A stretch of 64,000 nucleotides of DNA from Pontederia crassipes (lineage: Eukaryota > Streptophyta > Magnoliopsida > Commelinales > Pontederiaceae). Position 1 is the first letter of the stretch. Every line of letters starts with the position of its first letter. The stretch spans positions 30,818,874 through 30,882,873 of the forward strand of contig CM060195.1 of NCBI GenBank assembly GCA_030549335.1, read 5' to 3'. The position numbers were made by a program, and so were the translations under genes. Positions 10,607 through 22,696 of this stretch are shown here, one piece after another. The notes beneath the pieces were generated by a model. It was given only the letters and a program-made list of their open reading frames with translations, was not told where the DNA came from and did not search any database.

Positions 10607-13600
10607 ATGAAGATGGGGCCACGCCGCATATGGTCCATCATGGCCCTCACCACAACGACGGCCACTCTCCCTATTAAGGACACAAAGAAGGCCACCAAGG
10701 ACCTTATGTTCGTCGAGGCTAGGGTGAACGGCCATAGCACAGCCGCATTGGTGGACACGGGCGCCACCCACAACTTCATGTCGCTAGAGGAGGCCACGTG
10801 TTTGGTGGTCACCTTCGAGAAGGAGCCTAGCCTTATTAAGACTATCAATGCCCTGTCCCAGACCATCCATGGAGTAGCAAGGGATGTGACCATCCAAATT
10901 GGCGAGTGGAGTGGAGAAATTAGCATCACTGTGGTGACCATGGACGATCACCAATTTGTATTGGGCATGGAGTTCATGGACAGGTTCAATGAGGTGAGGT
11001 TCACTAATAATGGATTGTGTTTGCTCTCCCAGGAAGCCTCCCATGAAGTTGCTCTTACTAGGGCCGAGGAGTGTGCAAGGGGGAGGTCACGCACCTTGCA
11101 ACCCTAAAGTTGAACGAGCATGACCAGGTGGGCCTAGAGACGCCTGGAGAAGTCAGGAGGCTCCTTGATCACTACAAGAATGTTATGCCCCCTGAATTGC
11201 CAAAGAAGCTCCATCCTCGCCGCGATGTGGATCATGGCATTGAATTGGCACCCGACGCCAAGCCTCCGGCTATGGGGCCCTACCGCATGGCGCCACCTGA
11301 ACTTGAAGGACTTCGGAAGCAACTAGGAGAGTTGCTTAAGGACGAATTCATACGTCCTTCGAAGGCACCATATGGAGCACCGGTCATCTTCCAAAAGAAG
11401 CAAGATGGCTCCTTAAGGATGTGTATTGATTTAGGGCACTCAACAAGTTGACGGTTCGCAACAAGTATCCAATACCCTTCGTGGAGGACTTATTTGATCG
11501 CCTTGGGAAGGCTAGGGTTTTCTCCAAACTCGACTTCAGTTCAGGATATTGGCAAGTGAGGATTGCAAAGGGTGATGAAGAGAAGACTACTTGTGTGACT
11601 AGGTATGGGTCATATGAATTTCTTGTAATGCCCTTTGGCCCCACTAATGCACCGGCCACTTTTTGTACCCTAATGAACAAGATTTTCCATCCACTCTTAG
11701 ACAAGTGTGTGATGGTCTATCTTGATGACATTGTTGTCTACTCTGAGAACATGGCAGATCACTTAAAGCACTTAGAAGAGGTTCTCAAGTTGCTTAGGGC
11801 TAATGAACTTTTCATCAAGTTGGAGAAGTGCTCATTTGCTCAGCCCGAAATGATGTTCTTGGGACACAAGATCAAGGCAAGCACTATTGCTATGGACGAG
11901 TCCAAGGTCCAAGCCATCTTGGATTGGAAGCCCCCTACGAATGTATCAGAGTTGAGATCATTCCTAGTGTCGAAGTTTGTGGAGGGGTACTCTCAACGAA
12001 CAACAACCCTCACAAACCTCCTGAAGAAGGACATGAAGTGGGTTTGGACGGGCCAATGCCAAGAGTCCTTCGACGATTTGAAGACAGCCATGAACGAGGG
12101 GCCATGCTTGAAGATGCCGGATTATAGCTATCCATTCGAGGTGCACATCGACGCCTCCGACTATGCACTAGGTGGTGTCCTCATGCAGGAGGGCCACCCT
12201 GTAGCCTATTAAAGTCGGAAGTTCAATGAGGTGGAATGAAGGTACCCGGTGCACGACAAGGAGATGACGGCTATAGTTCATTGTTTGAGGACATGGATGG
12301 ACTATCTCTTGGGGAGTGCCTTCATAGTGAAGACCGACAACGTGGCGACCTCCTACTTCGAAAACTAGAAGAAGCTCTCCCCCAAACAGGCAAGGTGACA
12401 GGATTTCTTGGTCGAGTTCAACTACTCCCTTGAGTATAACCCGGGCGCTCTAATGTGGTGGCCGACGCCCTGAGTTGTAAGGCTCAATTGGCCACCATCA
12501 GTGCAGTCAAGATGGACTGCCAAGGCCCATAGAGTTGAAGAAGATGGTAGAGGAAGGATGGACGAGGAGGTTCTGGATGGAGGACGGCCTGTTGTTCACT
12601 TCAGGGCGCAGGATGTACATGCCCCGGACGGGCGGCCTGCGTCGGATGGTGCTGAGGAACTGCCATGATTCCAAATAGGCAGGTCACCCTGGCATGGCTA
12701 GAACCCTGGCCTTGGTGGAAGATGCATACTACTGACCTCAGATGAGTGAGGAAGTGGAGGCTTATGTGCGGACGTGCCTGCTGTGCCAGCAGGACAAGGT
12801 GGACCATCAGAGGCTGGCCAGCTTGCTTGAGCCTCTTCCAATCCCGGAGCGACCATGGCAGGTAATCACGATAGATTTTATCTCTGCCTTGCCAAAGTCA
12901 GGGGAGGTTGGGTCAATCATGGTGGTGATTGACAAACTCTCCAAGTACGGGACCTTTGTAATCGCACCCAATCATTGCACGGCCGAAGAAGTGGCAAGGC
13001 TCTTCGTCGATAATGTGGTGAAGCACTGGGGCGTGCCTGAGGTCATTGTGAGCGACCGCGACCCTCGGTTCATAGGGCACTTTTGGAGGGAGTTGTTCAA
13101 GCTACTGGGGTCTCGACTTCAGTTCTCAACGGCCTTCCACCCATAGACGGACGGCCAGACCAAGCGTGCAACCAACCTGTTGAGACTTACTTGTGACATT
13201 TTGTGGCCGCAAGTCAGGGAGATTGGGCACGGCTACTTGGAGTGGCCCAATTCTCTTATAATCTTCAAAGAAGTGAAGCTACACACCAGAGCGCCTTCTA
13301 GATGGTTACAGTTCGGCAACCTATGACTCCGGAAGCCTTAGCCACTAGGTACTCCGGGAGGTGCCCGGCCGTGTACCATGTAGCCCGGGAATGGCAAGAT
13401 GATGTGGAGATGTCCAAAGCCAGGCGCAAGATGAAGGAGTATGCTGATCGACATCGACGACGTGTGGAGTTCCAGGTAGGGGACAAAGTTATGGTGAAGT
13501 TGAGGACGAGGCAATTCAAGGGCCTTCGCAACCTTCATCAAGGTTTATTGAGGAAGTATGAAGGACCTTTTGTTATCACCAAGAGAATAGGTAAAGTGGC

Positions 13601-13664
13601 CTACAAGGTGGACCTTCCTCGACATTTCTTACAGCTTCACCCAATGTTTCATGTTAGCATGTAG
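10607..13664 (+). pseudogene. gypsy pol: protease, RT, RNase H, integrase, broken
   Basis: Protease: ALVDTGATHNFMS at 10,745-10,783 holds the catalytic Asp. Reverse transcriptase spans 11,150-11,880 with FSKLDFSSGYWQVRI, MPFGPTNAPATF and the active site VYLDDIVVYS (about 11,715-11,745); a one-base slip breaks it near 11,430-11,450. RNase H starts at IDASDYALGGVL (about 12,150) and then decays through stops. Integrase: CLLCQQDK zinc-binding end (12,775), then the catalytic core with ITIDFISALPKS and VSDRDPRFIGHFW, a stop near 13,144, and a C-terminal part at 13,302-13,664 ending HPMFHVSM. No single frame is intact. Confidence 0.9.
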
Positions 13665-13802
13665 AAGAAGTTCTTTGAAGACCCCGAAGACCCCTCAAGA
13701 GGGAACCCTGACCGGGGCGCAGTCAATAACCTTGGTACCTTGACGGCCATGCAGGGATGCACAGGGTCGCCAGGGACGGCTTCCCCTTTGCTGGGGGAGA
13801 AA

Positions 13803-14684
13803 TGTCACCACCTTTCTTAGTGGAATGGTGCGGGGCATGGCGGGTGCACTCGGAACTCACCGGACGCCCGATATAGCGGGCGTAGTGCACGACGGTCATG
13901 TCCGTCCTAGGGCATGTTCGGGACATCCCAGGGACAAGGCAGCAACATCCCGGAGGTCAGGCAGCGTGAAGGAGTCTTGAAAACATCCACCGGCTAGTTT
14001 GGGACGAGAGGATTCTGCGTGGGACGAGAGGTGCACGTGGCCCGACTGCACACTTTGGCAATTTTGGGCGATTGTCGTCCCAAGGCCAAAGTGCTCCGTC
14101 CCATTTGTCCCTCAGGTGGAGGGAGGTCATGGACGCAACTGCCGGCCATGGAGATTCTCACGCTGGAGGCTTCTAGGACAATGACAGTTGGGAAGGGGCG
14201 GTTACAACCGCCATGGCGCCAGGCGCTCCCATGCGATGGAGGATCTGGGACGGCGCACTACTTGGCGGGAGAAGATCACACGACATCAGGATGCAGGGAA
14301 CACCATCCAGGCATCTCAAACTTCATGTAGGTAGGAGGGAAGGCCGAATTTGGGGGGGGGGGGGTGGGGTTGGTGCGAAAAGGTGCCATGAAGGGGCACC
14401 CGGCCATGTGTGTTTGTATTTGAATTTTAAGTTGGCGGTTGGCCATCTTCCTCATTGTATAAATAAATGTATTAGTCCTATGTTTAGGGCAGAGTGAATA
14501 AAGCATTCTTTCCCCCTAATTCTCTGTGTTCTAAAGTGTGCCATTGAGTGATCATCTTCTTGCTTGTGTGAGTGCACGACTAAGTGTTGAGGAACACTTG
14601 TGCGAGTGAGGCTGACTTAGGGTTTGAGGAGAAACTTCCTAAGGCCGCGCATCATAATTCATCCTACAGAAAAAGGGTGTGACA
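13803..14684 (+). repeat. 3' LTR of the 6.1-kb gypsy element
   Basis: Starts TGTCACCACC and ends GTGTGACA. It aligns with 8,565-9,459 along its whole length, with many transitions and small indels, including loss of about 30 bp around 14,033. Confidence 0.9.
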
Positions 14685-15770
14685 CAGGGCTCCTCCATTG
14701 ATGGCCCCAGTGGCAGTTGGAGGTTCGGGTCGTAGGATAGCAATGCACAGGGGGTCCCCCCTTGCATTTTCCAACGCCTCCTGCTGCCCACCGCGGCCTC
14801 AAGCTCCTCTGGAACGATGGCCCCAACACCCTCCTCTTCTTCCGTGCGCTCCACGACCATTCCCTCAACCTCACCGTCCACCTCATCATGCCAACCACAC
14901 CCTCTTCTTCTTCGTCCTTTGACCACAACGCTGACCTCCGCAATGATTGCCTCCCTTCGTCTACTCCTCTCTCTCCGTCATCACCTCTGCCTTCCCCCCA
15001 CATACCACACCTTCGCCATCCTCTTCGACCGCCTTGTCGCTGCTAGCAAGCCGGATCACCCAGTTTGCGCCTTCCTATCCATGCCACCGGGATGGCAGCC
15101 CCTGCCAGGTCCTTGCTTTCTTTATCCTCGACATCCTCTGCACGACCCCCCCCTCCCCTTCCCCCCCCCCCCCCCCCCCCCCCCACAAATTTTTTTAAAA
15201 AAATGAAGTTAACTGAAAAGTTGATAGAAGTCGATAGAAGAATTAAATTAGAAAAGTTGTGATAGTTTAGGGATAAAAAAATAAGTTCATTTAGATGTGA
15301 AAAATCATGATAGTTTAATGGTCTATGGAAATAACCTTTATTTTAAATCCAATTAGAATCAAACTTTGTAGGTATCATAATTAATAAACTATGTTCGAAA
15401 AGAAAAGCTCTATCTGTGTGGGATTATTGACATGGTTGTGCCCTTGGAAGCGATGTTTTTGCTACATATTCATCCCATTTCCTTTGCCCAGTTTTCATGT
15501 CTTTTTTGCTACATATATGTCAAACAATAAGTTGAACCATGAAAGATTCTAACTACAAGCTGCCTTATAGGGAGTAATGAGATTAATCCCCCATGTGCCT
15601 AAAATGATCGATCTCTTTTTTGTTTTGCGTGAGAGAGAGAGAGAGAACGACTAAATGATCTTATCATCATAATATGTTGATAATCACATATATACCAACT
15701 CAATAAAGTCAAGAAACTAACATGATTAATTAGGAGAACATAAATAATAAAAAGAAAACTGAACATTCAT
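14685..15770. other. unit tail, part 2, with poly-C tract
   Basis: Continues the segment interrupted at 8,564. The match in unit 2 is about 32,796-33,905. The first 480 bp are C-rich and end in a run of C at about 15,158-15,183; unit 2 has a shorter run at the same place (33,292-33,310). After the run the sequence is AT-rich and runs into the 3' flank of F-box copy 2. A plus-strand frame in the C-rich part (HDHSLNLTVHLI, then AFFILDILC) suggests a decayed gene fragment that I cannot name. No intact gene is seen. Confidence 0.4.
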
Positions 15771-16891
15771 TCATGGAGCCACAAGGGTGTTCGCACAGAT
15801 TTGCCAAGTTCCCCACCTAGTGTGCGTGCAAAGCACACAAATTGTTTTGCTTGTGAGATGATACGCCACAAACTTTTCCTTCACTTGCAGCACCAAGTCG
15901 TCATCGACCAAGATGCATCTCATCAGCCCTCCAAATACAGCGGCTAAAGGAAAGCTAGGGCCAAGAAGCCTTCGTATCAGTCGATGGATGTCCTCTATCC
16001 AAATGCTGTGCAGCAAGAGCCACCTCGAACAGTCGGTTGCCAGCTCCAGGACTTGCAATTCCTTTGCACGATAATCTACTCGGATCATGCACAGTCGGTT
16101 TCTTGACAGACCAAGACGTATGTTGAAATAGTTTTCATGCATGGGCTGAAGAGCGGTGACCACTTGGATTCCGGGTTGCTCGACGTCAAGTGAGATGAGG
16201 GATCGATCAAAATTACCCATCCAATGTATGACCCCATTGAGGAAACAACAGTTGGAGCTTGGCAGACACGGCGCTTCCTGATGGCCAACTAAAATGGTTT
16301 TTTTCCATGAGCTGGTCTCGCTATGATACACCGTGATTTCAAGAGTGAGAAATGAGAATGAGAAAATGAGGACTCTGTAATTCGTGGATCGACAGGGGTC
16401 GAATGCAAGATGAATAGAAGCACGGTAGTCGTTTAACGCCTCGGTGTACGGTAAGATCCTGTGCTGCGTCGTCGTTGGATTGTACACCAAAACTTTCCGA
16501 TCCTTTCCGGCAGCAAAAATACTTCTTCCCAGCATCAGCCCATTGCAGCATCTGAATATCTCATAGTTTTCTAGAAGATCAGGAGAGGATCTGGGAAAAC
16601 CCGACAGCGGCGTCCGTCGAGGGAGCAAGAGTCGTACAGGGCCTTGCCAGTTCTCGGGTGCGCCGAAGGCGTCAAGAACAGCCCGGGCTTGGGATTGGGA
16701 TTGCGGCGTGAGTGTTCGGAGATGAAGGAGGGTGTCGATGTGATGTCTCGCCACTGTCTGCAGACAGATTTCAGCCGGATCACGGAGACAGCCGGCAGCC
16801 AAGAGAGAATATCTTCGACGACGTCTTTCGGCATGCCCGTCTCTGCCGGTGAAGAAGAAGACGAAGGAGACGAAGACTGTGAAGAGACCAT
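15771..16891 (-). pseudogene. F-box protein, FBA-domain type (copy 2, one-base frameshift)
   Basis: The ATG is at 16,891. The F-box lies at codons 19-60 (MPKDVVEDILSWLPAVSVI, then CRQWRDITS). The frame is lost at about 16,592-16,596, where copies 1 and 3 have GGGG and this copy has GGG, giving a 106-codon product. The remaining FBA-like region (CCNGLMLGRS, VYNPTTTQHRILPY, FAFDPCRS-type motifs, VLCTHTRWGTWQICANTL) stays open to a TGA at 15,771, so only one lesion separates it from a 373-codon gene. A 9-bp in-frame deletion relative to copies 1 and 3 lies near 16,430. A sequencing error at the G run would also explain the break. The 3' end shows what copy 1 should look like outside the window. 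Confidence 0.85.
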
Positions 16892-17519
16892 CCTTTTGAT
16901 TAAAACTCTACTTACCCGACCGGCGGCTGACGGGGGCGGACGACGGCGATGCTGCCCGCCAGCTGGGAGTCCCTGGAGGCGGCGGCGGCGACGGCGTCAA
17001 GTTGAAGTTGTGAGATGGCGACGATCTGATGCCGGCGGTCGCGGATGCTACGTGCGGGCATGACAGATTTTAATAAAATCTAATTCGTAGTCCTACTAGG
17101 ATTATTAGTCGATGAATTCGTAGTCGTTTCTTTGTTTTCTAGTCTGTCTTTTTGTTTTCCAGTAACATCAAACAAAAATTTCTATTTCAACTCAGATCGG
17201 GACGAATTGATGACAATTGGGCGCCAAACGGATACTGATATTTTTTCTTTTTTTTTCTTTTGTTCGAGTCATATATGATCATGCCAAAATAAAACACACC
17301 AATCCAACGCACAGCTACAAAACTTTTTCAAGTAATTAAGATTGAAAATAATTAGGCTAAAACTGTTAAAGGTATAAATGGCACACTAATGGTTTATTGT
17401 TCAATTAATTAATGAATAATACTATAAAAAACTGAGAAAATTTGAGTTCTAGCATTTCATACTTTTAAATTCATTGCAAGTCATCTGATGTAAAAGAAAT
17501 TGAAAGGAAAATTACTTGT

Positions 17520-18617
17520 AATTATTGTATATTTAATATTTCATACTTCCAGCGTGTTGTATTCACCTTCAATATCTGATCGACTGGTGAGTTGAAATCG
17601 AATGTCGCAAGTATGTTTTAATTTGTGCTTTCTTTTCCTTCTAACTATTGTGCGGTTTCCGTTTATAGTTTCTATGTTCTTTTGTTCAGATTCCATTTGA
17701 TTCTGCCCAACAAATTATAATCAACTTGATCACTGACGTCAAACAAATGGTTTATCAAGATTTTAATTCAGAAAACCAACCTTATTACAGTGAAAATATT
17801 CAGAGGTTCTTTCTCGTTGATCTTATAACGGAGCTCGGACGACGATCACTATGGAAAGTCGACGCAACACCACAATCTTAAGTACCACCAGTAGCAGAAA
17901 TAAGATGGCACAATATTGTCAGATAGCATCTACCTACAAGAAAAATCACTCACAATCTACGTAGCAACAACTCTATTTATAGAGTTGTATAGCATACGTA
18001 ACTGCTAGGTGTGCACAGTTTCTCTAACTGTAGCACAATTCCTATTGCAGTGTTGTGTGGCTTTATTGCTCTCGTACATGTAACGCCCCATTATAGGCGG
18101 TTACATCTCCCACTCGCATATAATGGGTATCTTGTCATCTGATTTTGTAAATAGCTGTGTAGTAAATAGATTGTGCGACCCACAAGTATATTCACAATAT
18201 AGTACAGGAGAATTGTGACATATTAAGGATACACAATCACTTAACCATTTGAGCGCATCTACCATGACCTATTAGGGATACATGGTGCTCAAACAACTTG
18301 AGAGCCAGGACTATAAAAAGTCGCTCAATCAATATGCGAGTCAGAACTATATCCTCATATAGTCGCTCAAGCAATCATGTTACTCGCTATGCTCTAAAGA
18401 CACCAGTCAAGAGTCTAAGGGCAATCTCCGAGCTTGTTCAGACCTTAAAGATTCACACATGTGACGAAGACTCGTTAACTATTCATCACGTCTTAGGGTC
18501 GACTTAGCATACTTGGTGATATACTCAAGTATTGCGGTGGAGACTCCAACTGAAGGAGCGTATGCCATTGCTCAATAACACCGCACAGACTTATGTCCAG
18601 TCGCATATCTATAGCGC
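17520..18617 (-). mobile_element. copia LTR plus 3' internal remnant (unit 2)
   Basis: The LTR part is about 17,520-18,095, with its TATA box at 17,974-17,981. The internal tail at 18,100-18,617 matches 36,250-36,990 of unit 3, except for about 240 bp (36,541-36,783) missing at 18,394. The LTR start is lost: CATCTCCCACTCGC here replaces a longer stretch in unit 3 in which ATCTCCCAC occurs twice. The copia sequence ends at about 18,618, where gypsy pol begins. Confidence 0.65.
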
Positions 18618-20301
18618 GTGAAATTTTGGCGCGTATTGGGGCAGTTGTATATAAGTTAGCTCTACCACCAGAGTTATCACGTATTCATGATGTCTTTCAT
18701 GTCTCTATGCTTCGATGATATCGATCAGATCCTTCTCATGTGTTGGAGCCACAATTTATCCAAGTACGAGAGGATTTGTCGTATGAAGAGAATCTATTGG
18801 AAGAAAGGAAAAAGAACTACGAAATTAAAAGATTTCATTAGTTTTGGTTCTTTGGAGAAAGCATTCAAGAGAAGAGGCAACTTGAGAGCGAGAGGATCAA
18901 ATAAAAGAGAAGTATCCATTCTTATTCCCTGAAACAGGTAACCAAATTTCGAGAACGAATTTTTTTTTGAAGGAGGGGAGAATTGTCACGGACATGCTCT
19001 ACAAACGTCATTTCTGCATAATCATGCATTTAATTAACATATTAAGTTAATTTGAATAATCATTTAGTGATATTTGTATATAGTAATTAATATTTTGATT
19101 AGTGCATAATAATTACTTAATTTTCGATAAACTTTATAAAGTAATTGCATAATCTAATTAGGAATAAATTATAAAATTTCTAAATATTATAATATAGATG
19201 TTCAAGTACGATTAAATAAGCTTAATTAAGGTTAAAACATTTAGTTATGACAAAAAAGTGATTGGCCATCACTTAAGTTCCAAGCAGCTGAAGCAGACAG
19301 GTGCATAACTGCTTAAAGGGATATCTTTCCAAATTGTCTTATGTCGTGAGAAAATTCTGAAAAAAATATATAAGCTACTTAACATTATCTTTTCACCGTA
19401 GAAAAATTACCAAAGGCAGAAGTCGAGCGAAACAACCTGGGAAAAATCAAGAACATCGACTGTTCAAGGTGAGTGTTGATCCAAAAATTATTCTTCTGAT
19501 TGAGAGGATCATTCCTTCGTGATTAGAGAACCATAAATTGTGAATTTTTTTTATGATTAACCCATTCGAAGTTAACTTTCTATGGCCTCTAAAATGCCTA
19601 AAAAGGAGTTTTATAGAGGAAGTTATGACTTATCTTCGCATGTCACTCATCCTGTCCTGAGTTTGATATAGGTTCAATTTGTAAATTAGGGCACGGTTGG
19701 AGTAGAATGAATTAGGGTTTTAAATTTGGATATGCTTAATTAGACATTCTAAGGGTTTGGTGAGAAGTGGAATCATCTTATTTGTACTTGTATTTTGGAA
19801 GAAATGAATATTTCATTTCATAGTTATTCTTTTGTCAGATTTCAGGACATAGACAGATCATAGCCCAAATTAACTATTTTTGTTATAAGGTTATACAAGA
19901 AGTTAAATTCTATAAAATTTATGACCAAATAATATTGAAGTCTAATTTTCAGCAAAATTAATACCTAGTTAAATGGACAATTATGAAGAATATATAAATT
20001 AAACTTTTATTGACACACAGTCTGCCAGGACAGAAACCCTAGGTCAGATTGTCTTAGATGTTATGACTTATTCACTTGAAATTAGATAATGATATTTGGG
20101 GGTTAGAAACCTTAGTATGCCTAGTTTTTAATTAATCTATAATCATAAGATTTTTTCATGTGGTTAAGAAGTTATGGATTATTAATTGACAGACAATAGA
20201 ATCCTGCGACAACACTTAATTAAACTAAGGGAACTTACAATTGTGAAATAGTCTATGAACATAAATAATTAAAGTTAGAAATTGGTATTAGATGAGATTA
20301 T

Positions 20302-20723
20302 ATTCATTTTAGGGTGCATAAGCCAATAATTAAAGAAACAAGAACAACCACTACTAATTCATCAGCCAATATATTTTTGAAAAGTCGAAAACTAAGAGAT
20401 AAAGGTTTTGTGAAATCCTCTAGAATATTAATTGGTAAAAGGATTGGAGTTGGTTGAATGTATTTTCCAAAATAACCCAATCCTTTTTTGCTAAGACCCG
20501 CATAAAAATATGCGACTGACGTAGGTAAAGCTAAAGCAACAGTAGTATTTATATCATTCGTAGGTGCAGCTAACTCCCCATGAGGTAATTCTATAAGTTT
20601 CCAAGGTAAAAGAGCACCTGACCAGTTAGAAACAAAAATAAATAAGAACATAGTTCCAATAAAGGGAACCCAAGGACCATATTCTTCTCCAATATGAGTT
20701 TCATTCATTTTAGGGTGCATAAG
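20302..20723. repeat. 21-bp direct repeats flanking the plastid insert
   Basis: The same 21 bases (starting ATTCATTTT, ending GCATAAG) occupy 20,302-20,322 and 20,703-20,723. Unit 1 has a single copy near 4,459-4,479, with one difference, and no insert. This looks like a target duplication made when staggered broken ends were filled in around the inserted plastid DNA. Confidence 0.75.
20323..20702 (-). pseudogene. atpI: nuclear plastid DNA fragment: atpI (ATP synthase CF0 subunit a)
   Basis: The minus strand encodes about 125 residues of chloroplast atp[83 protein letters not shown] and [15 protein letters not shown]. In plastids this protein forms the proton half-channels of the CF0 rotor-stator. 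Full atpI is about 247 residues; both the N-terminal third and the C-terminal end are absent. Probable changes from the usual plastid sequence include LFKNIL for LFGNIL and ALPTS for ALLTS, consistent with drift after transfer. It lies inside the retrotransposon LTR and has no plastid neighbours, so it is a nuclear insertion and not a gene. Confidence 0.92.
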
Positions 20724-21289
20724 CATTCATGCATCATGAGCATGTATTGCATCTTATTTTATTGTAATTGGGAAATAAAAATGCATTACTACTTGTAGGA
20801 AAACATCAAGTTGCAAGTGAAAGGGAGGAAACCTAATAAACCTCCTTGAAGTGATAAAGTATGGGTAAATTTACAACATAGCAAAATTATATATGTTACT
20901 TCTTTTATTTATGATATTATTTCAAGCAAATATTATTATTAGTATCGTTATTGAAACATATCTTGGGTTAAGAAAGATATTTATGATATGTTTCAAAGAT
21001 TTCATATGAGATTGAGTATACTCTTACATCAAAATTATTTTCAAACAACAATTCTTGTGAACTTAAAATAAGTTTACTTGATATTGCTATATGATGGTGA
21101 CATATTATTTTGTTATTATAAAACTCCATGTGTACGTTGACCATGCTAAATGAAAAAGATCTTTGGGACTGCATTCGATATACATGAAACCTTTGGGGTA
21201 TATATCGGGTGTATTTGCCCTTTGGAGCTGTTCTGCGTGCACGTATTGACCCATGTTATGCTCTGCATATTCGAGAGTGCTCGGATACG

Positions 21290-21490
21290 TATTGACCCAT
21301 GATTTGCTCTGTGTATCTGAGAATCCATTATTGTGAAGCTTTGCTTAATTATATGACATACAATAATTGAGGGATACATATTGATCCATGATTTGCTCTG
21401 CGTATCTGAGTATTCATGATTGTGAAGTTCTTCTTAACTGTATGACACACAATAATGGAGGGATACATATTAACACATGATGAGTATGTG
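21290..21490 (+). repeat. 89-bp tandem repeat inside the Del-like LTR (unit 2)
   Basis: TATTGACCCATGATTTGCTC-type units start at 21,290, 21,379 and 21,468 (partial), a period of exactly 89 bp as in unit 1. Confidence 0.75.
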
Positions 21491-22312
21491 AGATGACACA
21501 TGTGTGGAGTTTAATTATGAAAATAATGATGTTTTGTGTTACTTTTACTTTTGTGAAAGTTCATATGATTTGACAAGTTATGTTATATGTGTTATGCTTT
21601 AAATGTTTGCTCATAAGAAAAAAATATGATTATTTAAACATTATATGCACTCGTATTGTTCCCCTACGTTGTACTTTTATTTCACTCACTGAACAAATGA
21701 TTGTTGCTCATAGTATTGTTGCTCACAGTACCCATTTTAAATTTTTTAGATCCCCGTAAGTTCTAGAGTTGAATTGACTCGGAGCTTATTTTACTGCATA
21801 TAGAAAAGGTCATGCCGCTGGAGCACTTTCTCATTCCCCTTCATTTTTGTTTTTGGGAGCATGCATGTACTAGATAGTTTTAAATATTGTAATTAAGTTT
21901 GAGAAGAACTTTTTGTAAGGTCGTTTATAACTTGATCCCGTGGGGTGTTATATATGAAATGGTGTGGGAAACAATAATGATACTATGTAAATGTGATGAC
22001 TTATAACTTTTATTTAATCTTTGATGAATATATATATGCATCTTTTGTATGTATTGACAAATAACACAAGATAAGTAAGAGAGGGAGATTTTATCGATTT
22101 TATTTTTAGAATTGTTAAACATAATTAAGATTATGATAATTGAGATTAGAACTTAGTCACGAAGTTGGCTGTGACAGATTTTGATATCAGAGTTTAGATT
22201 ATAAGATTCTGTAGACAGTATAACCTAAGTTAAGGCTAGATGACATTATTTGCATTAGATTGATAGTGCATGATTTTGACTTTCTTTTTATTTTCATTTT
22301 GAAGGGATAAAA

Positions 22313-22696
22313 ATGCCACCGTGTAGGCGTCGTGGTGATGGTCAAATTGTTATTATTGGCCCAAGTCATTCTGCTCCACCAGGCGATCGACCTAATAGGA
22401 GTCCATTAGTTTCATCTGTACAGGGTGTGGCACGAGATATGAATGATAATCCTCCCTTACGTGATAATGAGATCCCAGCGGATCCATCAAGACTTTCTCA
22501 TGTTGTTGAGCGAGTCAATCCTATCGAAAACTAGAATGCTGCTCAAGTTCTTGCACAAGCATTAAGGGCTATTATGAGTGGAGTAAATTCGACCTCCCAA
22601 GTTATGCAAAGAAATAGGTTCTACGACAAGATTAGGAAACAACTTATAGTTGATTTTGATGGTACAGTTGACCCATTAGAGGCGGAGGCATGGTTG
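22313..22696 (+). pseudogene. gypsy gag N-terminus, truncated (unit 2)
   Basis: Starts MPPCRRRGDG and reads through the site stopped in unit 1, but meets TAG at 22,532-22,534 (PIEN, stop, NAAQVLAQ), where unit 1 has CAG. Homology to gag ends at AEAWL as in unit 1, so the truncation predates the duplication while the stops arose afterwards. Confidence 0.7.

Larger units (their letters stand above)
8565..14684 (+). mobile_element. Ty3/gypsy LTR retrotransposon, 6.1 kb, decayed
   Basis: It has two LTRs (8,565-9,459 and 13,803-14,684), a tRNA-Met primer-binding site, gag, protease, reverse transcriptase, RNase H and integrase in gypsy order, and a purine tract (GCTGGGGGAGAA) before the 3' LTR. 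Flanks are TAGG on the left and CAGG on the right. The uninterrupted site is at about 32,786-32,795 in unit 2. The LTRs differ at many positions, largely CG to TG or CA, so the insertion is old. No chromodomain is visible in the roughly 130 bp between integrase and the 3' LTR. The coding region carries several stops and frameshifts, so the element cannot move by itself. Confidence 0.9.
18618..22696 (+). mobile_element. Del/Tekay-like gypsy block: pol end, LTR, PBS, gag start (unit 2)
   Basis: The pol C-terminus reads ILARIGAVVYKLALPPELS, then IHDVFHVSML and DPSHVLEPQFIQVREDL (18,625-18,790), with stops and slips. A purine tract GAAGGAGGGGAGAAT precedes the LTR at 18,984-22,176, which has perfect ends TGTCAC and GTGACA. 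Then comes a PBS-like string TGATATCAGAGTT and the gag start at 22,313. Without the plastid insertion the LTR is about 2.79 kb, the same as unit 1 without its MITE. Confidence 0.75.

Noticed and set aside
14639-15262. Several Pro/Ser-rich frames in the C-rich unit tail (also 32,867-33,292)
   Set aside because: Frames are not kept between units and run into homopolymer C; at best decayed gene pieces.
20304-20726. A functional atpI gene or plastid contig
   Set aside because: Only the middle half of the protein is present, flanked by nuclear retrotransposon sequence and 21-bp target repeats.
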